Source of the DNA: B1-G15 sp964346135
GTDB taxonomy: Archaea > Thermoproteota > Bathyarchaeia > Bathyarchaeales > Bathyarchaeaceae
Direction: 5' to 3'
Assembly: GCA_964346135.1 (NCBI GenBank)
Contig: CAYFTS010000206.1
Coordinates: forward strand, 1-7,851
Length of the DNA stretch: 7,851 bases
Positions within the stretch are counted from its first letter, which is position 1. The number at the start of each line of letters is the position of its first letter. Below the pieces are notes generated by a model that saw nothing but the letters and a program-made list of their open reading frames with translations, was not told where the DNA came from and searched no databases. A program made the position numbers and the translations under genes. Shown here piece by piece: positions 1 to 5,227 of the stretch.

Positions 1-23
1 CAAGGTAAACGAGCACAGGCAAG

Positions 24-674
24 TTACTGTGCTGTGACTTCCATTACCGTGAGAGTTCTATCCAGCAACTCAGTAGAGCCAGCTCCCTCTCTCATGAACT
101 GCACGTTGATTGTGTGTGATCCAGCGTTCAGTGAGTCTGTTAGAAATTCGACGTGGCCTGACATTTTGTAAGTTCCACTGGCTGGTGGTCCAACCGAGAG
201 TATGTACATGCTACTGTTACAGTTGTTGTCTACAACTATTCTTATCCAAATTGACGCAGGCGGTGCCAATATGTGGGATGCTGAAAATTGCGCAAAGACT
301 TTTGAATTCTGTTGAACATTGACTGTAATTTCCATTGTAGAGTCAAAGTCAGAAATGTTATACCACTGCGTCGCGTTGTAACTACTGATGTCGACTTGCG
401 TGGTGTTCGTGTTTTGAAGTATTTGTAGAATTGAATCCGTTCCATTTACTCCGGCTATGCCTTGAAACCCTTGTGGGCCTTGTACTCCCTGTATTCCCTG
501 TTCTCCTTGAGACCCTTGTAATCCTTGTGGGCCTTGTTCACCTTGAGGCCCCGGTCTTACAAAAATCTGGGCAGTCAAAGCTGTACCCACAATGCTCGCC
601 AAGAGGGCAATCACCAATGCTAAGACTAGAATTTTCCACGGGTATTTTTCTTGTTCCTTGTTCTTTTTTCCCAA
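24..674 (-). CDS. Membrane-anchored collagen-like (Gly-X-Gln repeat) surface protein
   Basis: The 216-residue protein has a short basic N-terminus, one hydrophobic helix at about residues 13-36 (signal anchor), and then 12-13 uninterrupted Gly-X-Y triplets from G42 to G78. Gln fills nearly every Y position (GPQ, GEQ, GLQ, GSQ). A C-terminal domain of about 135 residues (80-216) is rich in beta-prone segments and N-X-S/T sequons (N77, N90, N100, N106, N153), as expected for a glycosylated extracellular archaeal domain. Inference: a short triple-helical or coiled stalk holds a C-terminal domain outside the membrane; no enzymatic motif is visible. The start is TTG, since no ATG, GTG or other TTG lies in frame between it and the upstream stop at 720-722. 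Only a weak GGTG precedes it, so the start is uncertain. It is transcribed away from the glycosylase-like gene. Function unknown. Confidence 0.85.
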   Translation of the reverse strand: MGKKNKEQEKYPWKILVLALVIALLASIVGTALTAQIFVRPGPQGEQGPQGLQGSQGEQGIQGVQGPQGFQGIAGVNGTDSILQILQNTNTTQVDISSYNATQWYNISDFDSTMEITVNVQQNSKVFAQFSASHILAPPASIWIRIVVDNNCNSSMYILSVGPPASGTYKMSGHVEFLTDSLNAGSHTINVQFMREGAGSTELLDRTLTVMEVTAQ

Positions 675-709
675 TTTCGCAACACCGCTTTTTCTGGGAT
701 AGGATAGAA

Positions 710-720
710 CATAAAAAAGC
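710..720 (-). promoter_or_regulatory. Candidate TATA element for the collagen-like gene
   Basis: On the minus strand GCTTTTTTAT lies about 40 bases upstream of the TTG start. This would place the transcript start near 688 and give a leader of about 14 bases. It is only a sequence match to an archaeal TATA-like A/T run. Confidence 0.3.
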
Positions 721-722
721 TA

Positions 723-1165
723 TGAATTTAGAATCTATATTATTGCGCATGCATCTAATAGATCAACTGGGTGAAAAAGAGGCGGTTAGGGTATACCATT
801 CAACGCAGAAACCGCAACAACCTATGTGACGCTAGGTAGTCTTTGATTTTGGTGAAAGCTACCTTTTAGTGTACGCAAAAACCAACACTCTAGAATATTA
901 AACTATGTACTGTCAGAATAAGTTAAGTTCGAATCAGAATCTGTCAAATTGCAAATTTTTTATCAAAATTTTTGTTAACAATCTGCAAATTTCTGTTCAA
1001 AAATTATGTCTGTCTAGTAATAAAGAATGGTGATTTCAATACAATTAAGATGTCTCCCACAAACCCCATTTTCTAGGCTTGTGTCTTCAGTTACGGGGGT
1101 TTCCATCTCATTATTAGTTCTCCATTGTCAAATTTTTTCCCGTGTCTTTCCGAATCCAATTCACA
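723..1165. other. Gene-poor A/T-rich intergenic region
   Basis: The 540-base gap between the divergent collagen-like and glycosylase-like genes has no convincing gene. It holds a 35-codon open frame at 722-829 (plus) without a clear ribosome binding site, a perfect 10-base palindrome TTGTTAACAA at 972-981 inside an A/T-rich stretch, and a 7-base inverted repeat (AAACCCC at 1061-1067, GGGGTTT at 1096-1102) with a 28-base spacer. No tRNA, rRNA or insertion-sequence ends are seen. Confidence 0.5.
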
Positions 1166-1168
1166 AAA

Positions 1169-1180
1169 GCTTAAACTTAA
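1169..1180 (+). promoter_or_regulatory. Candidate TATA element for the Fpg/Nei-like gene
   Basis: GCTTAAACTTAA preceded by a purine run (AAAA) resembles an archaeal BRE/TATA pair. The transcript would start near 1200, and GGAGAT at 1205-1210 is the likely ribosome binding site for the ATG at 1217. Confidence 0.45.
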
Positions 1181-1216
1181 CGTAAGAGCTTACTGTAATG
1201 GATTGGAGATTGTTTA

Positions 1217-2059
1217 ATGAGCATTGAACTTCCAGAAGCCAAGATTCTTGCAGGACAGATGAATGAAGAGCTTCTAGGCAAGCGTATCAAGTCTTATCAT
1301 TTGCAAGATTATGAGAGACTCCAAAGAATAGGTATGCTGGACAAAGATGTGAAATCCTTCGATCAGCTCGTTAATGGGAAAATCGAATTTGTCTTATCGA
1401 GGGGCAATGTTATACGTGTGAAGCTCAATAATGGAATGAACCTGATTATTGCTCCTGAGTATGGTGGCAAGGTCTTTTATCACACAAGTGAGAAAATGGT
1501 TCCAAGCAAGTTCCATTTAAAAGTTTGTTTTAGTGATGACACAGTGTTGACGGTAAGGCTCACTAGCATGGGTCTCATCCACGCACTGAAAGACAATGAT
1601 CTAGAGCGCTCTTATGTGTTCAGACGGGATTTCAACTCTGAGATACCCTCACCGATAGATGAAGAGTTGACCTTTGAACGCTTCTCAAAACTCTTGGCAG
1701 ACAATAATAGGATGCTCAAGTCAGTACTGGTAGGGAAAGACGCCGTTGTTGTGGGACTGAGTAATAGCGCCTTTCAAGACATTCTATATAGAGCTAGACT
1801 TCACCCAAAGAGAAAAGCCTCAGACCTGAATAAAGATGAGAGACGAATCCTTTATGATGCAATAAAGTTTGTGCTTAAAGAGAGAATCCGGCTCAATGGA
1901 AAAGATCAGTTCCATGACCTCTATGGAAATCAAGGTGGCTACTCACCGGCCATGGGTCCAAATATGAAGCAGCAGGCCTGCCCAGTGTGTGGAACATCTA
2001 TAGAGAAGTTGAGTGTGGGAGGAGGCCATGTATACTTCTGCCCAAAGTGTCAGATATGA
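1217..2059 (+). CDS. Fpg/Nei-family DNA glycosylase-like protein lacking the catalytic proline
   Basis: The 280-residue protein follows the Fpg/Nei (MutM/endonuclease VIII) architecture. The N-terminal strand carries ELPE (residues 4-7). A beta-sandwich domain runs to about residue 125. A helix-two-turn-helix region at about 165-215 has the DNA-binding segment GLSNSAFQDILYRARLHP with N183. The C-terminal zinc finger is C255-x2-C258-x16-C275-x2-C278, the spacing of true Fpg proteins. Family members cut oxidised bases from DNA using Pro right after the initiator Met. Here that position reads Ser-Ile, the basic residue equivalent to Fpg Lys57 aligns with N64, and the zinc-finger Arg is replaced in the GGGHVYFCP loop. 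DNA binding therefore looks kept but beta/delta-lyase chemistry doubtful. The ATG at 1217 has GGAGAT six bases upstream. The gene appears monocistronic, with a tRNA downstream. Confidence 0.9.
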   Translation: MSIELPEAKILAGQMNEELLGKRIKSYHLQDYERLQRIGMLDKDVKSFDQLVNGKIEFVLSRGNVIRVKLNNGMNLIIAPEYGGKVFYHTSEKMVPSKFHLKVCFSDDTVLTVRLTSMGLIHALKDNDLERSYVFRRDFNSEIPSPIDEELTFERFSKLLADNNRMLKSVLVGKDAVVVGLSNSAFQDILYRARLHPKRKASDLNKDERRILYDAIKFVLKERIRLNGKDQFHDLYGNQGGYSPAMGPNMKQQACPVCGTSIEKLSVGGGHVYFCPKCQI

Positions 2060-2111
2060 AGAGTGAAGGTATATCTGCAAAGTATTGAGATGTGTGTTTC
2101 GTTTTACCCTC

Positions 2112-2122
2112 AAAGTTTAATA
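2112..2122 (+). promoter_or_regulatory. Candidate TATA element for tRNA-Ala
   Basis: AAAGTTTAATA is centred about 29 bases upstream of the first tRNA base, the normal archaeal TATA-to-start distance. Confidence 0.5.
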
Positions 2123-2171
2123 GAAGTTGGTGTTTTCAACGTTTATGGGCCGGTAGTTCAGTTTGGCATGA

Positions 2172-2198
2172 ATGACGACCGCATAGTCGTCGGTGCAA
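2172..2198 (+). other. tRNA-Ala intron 1 (27 bases, non-canonical site in the D stem)
   Basis: A BHB motif can be drawn: 5' bulge GAA (2170-2172), 4-bp central helix GCAT (2166-2169) with GTGC (2193-2196), 3' bulge AAA (2197-2199). The inner helix TGACGAC (2173-2179) pairs with GTCGTCG (2186-2192) around a CGCATA loop. Cutting after the second base of each bulge restores a perfect GTTC/GAAC D stem. The exact junction can slide by a base because both sites are A-rich, without changing the product. The outer helix is weak. Confidence 0.8.
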
Positions 2199-2212
2199 AC
2201 GCCGCCTTCGCG

Positions 2213-2227
2213 TGCATTGGCCGAGAA
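2213..2227 (+). other. tRNA-Ala intron 2 (15 bases, canonical 37/38 site)
   Basis: The BHB motif has the anticodon stem as outer helix, 3' bulge AAA (2226-2228), 4-bp central helix TTCG (2207-2210) with CGAG (2222-2225), 5' bulge CGT (2211-2213), and a 2-bp inner helix GC/GC around ATTG. Removal leaves a 7-base anticodon loop with CGC. The intron is close to the smallest that can form the motif. Confidence 0.8.
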
Positions 2228-2267
2228 AGGCGGAAGCCGCGGGTTCAAATCCCGCCCGGTCCACCAC

Positions 2268-2300
2268 CTTTTGGGTTCAAGTTGCGCGCGCGTATTTTTA
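2268..2300 (+). terminator. T-tract termination region after tRNA-Ala
   Basis: CTTTTGGG directly follows the encoded CCA and a second tract, ATTTTTA, lies at 2294-2300. Archaeal transcription commonly ends at such runs without a hairpin. Confidence 0.35.
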
Positions 2301-2307
2301 GTCGTTA

Positions 2308-2326
2308 CGTGCGTGTACATTTAAAT
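2308..2326 (+). promoter_or_regulatory. Candidate promoter of the aminotransferase gene
   Basis: The palindromic TATA-like ATTTAAAT (2319-2326) is preceded by CGTGCGTGTA (2308-2317). The same decamer recurs at 3981-3990 upstream of the next gene's TATA element. It would give a leader of about 80 bases. Confidence 0.4.
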
Positions 2327-2397
2327 GCCTATCACTGTAGACCGAACTGTTTTAAGAAAGAAACTTCAATTTTAGACGTCATTCGATGAAGGTTATT

Positions 2398-2424
2398 ATG
2401 GTAAAGTTAGGTTTGAGAGAGTGA
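2398..2424 (+). other. Eight-codon upstream frame from a duplicated start region
   Basis: ATG at 2398 opens an 8-codon frame (MVKLGLRE) ending in TGA at 2422-2424, four bases before the aminotransferase start. The 31 bases 2395-2425 match 2426-2456 at about 24 of 31 positions, so the real start region (MERSGLKEG) looks like a tandem duplication of it, or the reverse. It may be a leader peptide or simply a relic. Confidence 0.35.
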
Positions 2425-2428
2425 TATT

Positions 2429-3952
2429 ATGGAAAGGTCAGGTTTGAAAGAGGGTCTTTGGAGTGTCCTCGTAATAAATCCCAAAGAGAAACCAGGGAGG
2501 TTCAATCCAACCTTTGAAAGAATATATGAAGTGTTAGACGTCACCCTCCCTAAGACTCTTGTAATAGAGACCATTGAGGAAATGGAGGAATATTGTAGGA
2601 CAGCTGGTTCTCCTTTATCTAATAGAACCCCTATTACTGCGAAACAAGGGGAAATCATACTTGATACCATAACTAAGAGATTAATGGAAAGGGAAGATTA
2701 TGTCGAAACAGTCGAGAAAATAATCTCCCTAATTGATTACTCAGAGATATCATCGAAAGAGGCAATAGAGATCCACGAAAAACATAAGATACCCGTATCC
2801 CATCTTGAAAAAGACATAATACCCGTGTATGGCGATGGTGTTTGGATTACCGATATCAATGGAAAACGTTACCTTGATTTAGACAGCAATTATTCAGCGG
2901 CAAATCTTGGATATTCTAACAAAGAGCTCGCCTTGGGATTGTTTAACCAGACATCCCAATTGGTTACTATGAAGGAGGATAGGGTTCAGGTTCCAAGAGC
3001 CCGCCTTATGAAGACGCTTAGAACTATTATGCCGGAGGGGCTTGATCAGTTTTACTTCCAGAACTCTGGTGGAGAGGCTGTTGATAAAAGCCTAAAATTC
3101 GCTAAAGCATATACCCGTCAGACTGGAGTTGTCGCCATGTATAATTGCTTCCACGGGAGAACCCACGGCGCTGTCGCTGTGACTAGCAAATTAGAGTATA
3201 GGAAACCCTTTGGGCTAGATAGGCTGGATTGGGTTCACTTCGTGCCTTTTAACGATATCGAGGCTGTAGAGGAGAAGCTGCAAAATGGAAGTGCTAAAAT
3301 TGTTATTCTTGAATTGGTTCAAGGAGAAGAGGGCGGCATCAATCCAGCTAATAAGGAATATGCTAGAGGTCTTAGAAAGATATGTACAAAACATAATGCG
3401 CTATTGATCGTGGATGAGGTTCAGACAGGGTTCGGTAGAATCGCAATGAAAGAAGGACAGTGGTGGGCCTCCGATTACTACGGTATAGTCCCCGACCTGA
3501 TGGCTATCGGAAAATCCTTCGGCGGTGGCTTCCCTGTTACTACCGTCGTGACTAATAAGAACATTTCGAGTGAGATGAAATCAGGATACGATGGTTCAAC
3601 CTTCGGAGGCAATCCACTTGCTATGATCTCGGCCACTATCGCGATACAACAAATGAAGAGGCAGAATATCACAAAAAACGTAGCTGAGCGAGGAAAGCAG
3701 CTCACGGAAGGATTAAGGGATATACCTACTAACTTGATTGAGGCTGTTAGAGGACTAGGACTCTTCATTGGTGTCGTCTTTCCATCTAAGCTTCATGTTA
3801 CAAAGTTTCAGAAAGAGTTAAAGAAACTTGGAGTCAAGTCTTCATTATCAACAGATAACGTTGCGAGGTTCTTGCCACCACTCATAATCAGTGAAGAGGA
3901 GATAGATTACCTTCTAGACAAAGTCAAAAAAGCCGTCACTAACATTAAATAA
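2429..3952 (+). CDS. Class-III PLP-dependent aminotransferase with N-terminal extension
   Basis: The 507-residue protein belongs to the acetylornithine/ornithine/4-aminobutyrate aminotransferase group. These cytosolic enzymes move an amino group from an omega-amine donor to an oxo acid through pyridoxal phosphate. Visible motifs: GDGVWITDINGKRYLDL opening the catalytic domain (135-151); SGGEA (213-217) for cofactor phosphate; FHGRTHGA (241-248), whose aromatic residue stacks on the cofactor; VDEVQTGFGR (328-337) with D329 for the pyridine nitrogen; PDLMAIGKSFGGG (355-367) with Schiff-base K362; TFGGNP (391-396); and R480 in ARFLPPL, a candidate carboxylate contact. Family members run about 400-450 residues. 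Residues 1-115 are an extra, mostly helical segment I do not recognise. The ATG at 2429 follows a GAGAGAGTGAT purine run. The substrate cannot be fixed from sequence, and no biosynthetic partner lies beside it. Confidence 0.93.
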   Translation: MERSGLKEGLWSVLVINPKEKPGRFNPTFERIYEVLDVTLPKTLVIETIEEMEEYCRTAGSPLSNRTPITAKQGEIILDTITKRLMEREDYVETVEKIISLIDYSEISSKEAIEIHEKHKIPVSHLEKDIIPVYGDGVWITDINGKRYLDLDSNYSAANLGYSNKELALGLFNQTSQLVTMKEDRVQVPRARLMKTLRTIMPEGLDQFYFQNSGGEAVDKSLKFAKAYTRQTGVVAMYNCFHGRTHGAVAVTSKLEYRKPFGLDRLDWVHFVPFNDIEAVEEKLQNGSAKIVILELVQGEEGGINPANKEYARGLRKICTKHNALLIVDEVQTGFGRIAMKEGQWWASDYYGIVPDLMAIGKSFGGGFPVTTVVTNKNISSEMKSGYDGSTFGGNPLAMISATIAIQQMKRQNITKNVAERGKQLTEGLRDIPTNLIEAVRGLGLFIGVVFPSKLHVTKFQKELKKLGVKSSLSTDNVARFLPPLIISEEEIDYLLDKVKKAVTNIK

Positions 3953-3972
3953 GTTGAATGACCTCTTCGCAA

Positions 3973-3980
3973 CTATTTTT
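3973..3980 (+). terminator. T-tract terminator after the aminotransferase
   Basis: CTATTTTT lies about 20 bases after the TAA at 3950-3952, consistent with an archaeal T-run terminator. Confidence 0.3.
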
Positions 3981-4006
3981 CGTGCGTGTATCCGTCAAAG
4001 TTAATA

Positions 4007-4016
4007 CTTAAATAAA
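4007..4016 (+). promoter_or_regulatory. Candidate TATA element for the Cys-repeat protein
   Basis: CTTAAATAAA would place the transcript start near 4038, leaving a leader of about 24 bases that includes AAGGAAGTGA as ribosome binding site. Confidence 0.5.
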
Positions 4017-4061
4017 GAAACCGACACATTCTCAAAATGCCTAAAAGGAAGTGAAAAAGTT

Positions 4062-4364
4062 TTGAGTTCAAAATGGGCAAAAGAATTAGGCTCAAAATGT
4101 GACATTGATCCAGTGGCTTTGAAGCTTATGTTGGAAGAATTAAGCGAAAGCTGCTATGGTGACGCAACCAGCTCAAGGAAAGTTATTGAAGAACTCACGT
4201 TAAAATGCAACTTCAACAAAGATGAACTAAATAGGTTCATCCGTGAAGTTTCTCAAAATTGCCCTTTGGATGCAAAGAAACTGCGTAAGGAAGTCGGCGA
4301 AGCTAAAGGCAAGAAAGAACTGGCCTTTGGAGCGATATACAAAATAGCGGGAAATGTAAGGTAG
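4062..4364 (+). CDS. Small protein of four 18-residue single-cysteine repeats
   Basis: I do not recognise this 100-residue protein. Residues 8-79 divide exactly into four tandem units of 18 beginning at E8, E26, E44 and E62. The pattern is E-[LV]-x3-C-x2-[DN], then mostly L-[KR]-x-hydrophobic-hydrophobic. The cysteines fall at C13, C31, C49 and C67, always 18 apart. The units look helical and strongly charged, and the tail (80-100) loses the cysteine. There is no signal peptide or membrane segment, so it is probably cytosolic. The start is TTG at 4062 with GGAAGTGA about ten bases upstream; ATG 4036 and GTG 4051 run into stops at once. The stop is TAG, notable because a downstream gene appears to read TAG as an amino acid. 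Metal or cofactor binding, disulfides, or a helical-repeat scaffold are all possible. It precedes the corrinoid/methyltransferase genes but has its own promoter. Confidence 0.8.
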   Translation: MSSKWAKELGSKCDIDPVALKLMLEELSESCYGDATSSRKVIEELTLKCNFNKDELNRFIREVSQNCPLDAKKLRKEVGEAKGKKELAFGAIYKIAGNVR

Positions 4365-4372
4365 CGGGGTTA

Positions 4373-4392
4373 CACGCGCATTTATGCGTGCG
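4373..4392 (+). other. Hairpin after the Cys-repeat gene
   Basis: CACGCGCA (4373-4380) can pair with TGCGTGCG (4385-4392) around a TTTA loop, with one mismatch and one wobble. It lies nine bases past the TAG stop. No T run follows, so it may stabilise a 3' end or be the start of the tRNA-like element rather than a terminator. Confidence 0.4.
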
Positions 4393-4397
4393 CACAC

Positions 4398-4464
4398 GCC
4401 GAAGAGGGGAAATTCGGGTGATATCTGCATGCTGTAGGAGGTTTAAATCCCTTCCCCGGCATCA
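4398..4464 (+). ncRNA. tRNA-like element A (degenerate T-arm and acceptor 3' part)
   Basis: The stretch ends like a tRNA: GG-TTTAAAT-CCC resembles a T loop with T instead of C at position 56, and is followed by CCCCGGC and A. A matching full acceptor, D and anticodon arm cannot be drawn. GGGGAA (4406-4411) can pair with TTCCCC (4452-4457). Its 3' two-thirds align without gaps to 6518-6558. It may be a decayed tRNA, a small structured RNA or a DNA element. No function is assigned. Confidence 0.35.
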
Positions 4465-4503
4465 CAGACAAATGTGCAATTGAGAAAAACATGTTTCAGC
4501 AAA

Positions 4504-4513
4504 CCATAAAAAG
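4504..4513 (+). promoter_or_regulatory. Candidate TATA element for the corrinoid protein operon
   Basis: CCATAAAAAG lies 46-55 bases upstream of the GTG start, giving a leader of roughly 20-25 bases that contains the strong GAGGAGGAG ribosome binding site at 4547-4555. Confidence 0.4.
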
Positions 4514-4558
4514 ACAAGATGTAATGAAAGATACAAACCTAGAAAAGAGGAGGAGAAA

Positions 4559-5212
4559 GTGGTGTCTGAAGAAGAGATTTTTGACGAGTTGAAAAATGCG
4601 GTTGTGAATTACGATGAAGAGAGTGTTAAGAGATTGGCAAACAAAGTGATTGGGAAGGGAATCGACCCACTGAGAGCGATCCAAGATGGTTTGGTTAAGG
4701 GCATAAACGAGGTTGGTGAGAAGTTTGGCGCAAAAGAGATTTTCTTGTCAGAACTGATGGTTGCGGCGGAGGCATGCTTGGTCGGGATTAACCTTTTGAA
4801 ACCTCAACTCGCGTCCCCAATACGTACACACCTTAAACCCATGGGCAAAGTGGTCATAGGTACCGTGTATGGAGATATACACTTCATAGGCAAGAACCTT
4901 GTAGCCACGATGTTGGAGGCTAATGGCTTCGAGGTGTATGACATCGGCGAGGACCAGACAGTAGAGGCTTTTGTCAACAAAGCTGAGGAAGTAGAAGCAG
5001 ACATTGTTGGGGCTTCTGCTCTGACGACAACTACAAGATTGGAACAGAGAAAAATCGTGAAAGCGATTAGAGAGAAGGGATTAAAGACAAAGATCATAAT
5101 CGGGGGTGCCGTGGTTGACGACGCTTGGGCTGAAACTGTGGGCGCTGACGGATATGCCAAGAACCTGCAGGAAGCTGTAATTCTTGCGAAACAACTTATT
5201 GAGCAGACTTGA
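4559..5212 (+). CDS. Corrinoid (cobalamin-binding) methyltransferase protein, MttC/MtbC type
   Basis: This 217-residue cytosolic protein carries the methyl group between the substrate methyltransferase and the acceptor methyltransferase on the cobalt of a corrinoid. Residues 1-90 form the helical cap (B12-binding domain 1), with the family-typical GVGEKFG-like segment here reading EVGEKFGAKEIFLSELM (51-67). Residues 95-217 are the Rossmann-like B12 fold. The signature D106-x-H108-x-x-G111 (GDIHFIGKN) supplies the lower axial His, followed by S152-A-L154 in GASALTTTT and the GG loop at 182-183. The length is normal for MttC/MtbC/MtaC proteins. The start is GTG 4559 or the adjacent GTG 4562, both served by GAGGAGGAG. 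The URO-D-like gene begins within 20 bases of its stop, so the two are almost certainly one operon. Its in vivo partner could be that protein, the MttB protein downstream, or both. Confidence 0.94.
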   Translation: MVSEEEIFDELKNAVVNYDEESVKRLANKVIGKGIDPLRAIQDGLVKGINEVGEKFGAKEIFLSELMVAAEACLVGINLLKPQLASPIRTHLKPMGKVVIGTVYGDIHFIGKNLVATMLEANGFEVYDIGEDQTVEAFVNKAEEVEADIVGASALTTTTRLEQRKIVKAIREKGLKTKIIIGGAVVDDAWAETVGADGYAKNLQEAVILAKQLIEQT

Positions 5213-5216
5213 GAGT

Positions 5217-5221
5217 AGGTG
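5217..5221 (+). promoter_or_regulatory. Ribosome binding site that decides the URO-D-like start
   Basis: AGGTG matches the archaeal anti-Shine-Dalgarno and lies six bases before ATG 5228. The longer GTG start at 5219 overlaps this site and has only GAGAG before it, so ATG 5228 is preferred. ATG 5231 (MTGKERILAAF) is also possible. Confidence 0.5.
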
Positions 5222-5227
5222 TCTGAA

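Larger units (their letters stand above)
2147..2266 (+). tRNA. tRNA-Ala(CGC) with two introns and encoded CCA
   Basis: The gene folds as a tRNA only after two insertions are removed. Acceptor stem 2147-2153 pairs with 2256-2262 (GGGCCGG/CCGGTCC) and has the G3-U70 wobble pair that marks alanine tRNAs. The discriminator is A2263, followed by genomic CCA 2264-2266. The T arm is GCGGG-TTCAAAT-CCCGC (2239-2255). The variable loop is AAGCC (2234-2238). The anticodon stem is CCGCC (2202-2206) with GGCGG (2229-2233). The spliced anticodon loop TTCGCGA gives anticodon CGC. The D stem becomes GTTC/GAAC once the first intron is removed. Mature length is 75 bases without CCA, with one plain oddity: T instead of A at the end of the D loop. 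The gene lies between the glycosylase-like and aminotransferase genes with its own TATA element. Confidence 0.9.

Noticed and set aside
431..829. 132-codon plus-strand frame across the start of the collagen-like gene
   Set aside because: Its first two-thirds are the complement of the Gly-X-Gln repeats. Only a 35-codon tail from 722 lies outside, without a clear ribosome binding site or known similarity.
2147..2266. Elongator tRNA-Met suggested by GGGCCGG and a CAT in the GACGAC...GTCGTC hairpin
   Set aside because: That hairpin lacks U33 and a 7-base loop and leaves the rest unfolded. Treating it as an intron gives a full tRNA-Ala(CGC) with the G3-U70 identity pair.
2063..2389. 108-codon open frame on the plus strand
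   Set aside because: It runs straight through the tRNA-Ala gene and its introns, and its sequence has no protein-like features.
2308..3990. Identical decamer CGTGCGTGTA at 2308 and 3981 as a shared operator
   Set aside because: A 10-base repeat is expected many times by chance in a window of this size, and the distances to the TATA elements differ. It is mentioned only in passing.
4364..4464. A complete intron-containing tRNA
   Set aside because: GCGGGG at 4364-4369 pairs with only part of CCCCGGC, the D loop would lack GG, and no anticodon stem forms. Kept only as a tRNA-like element.
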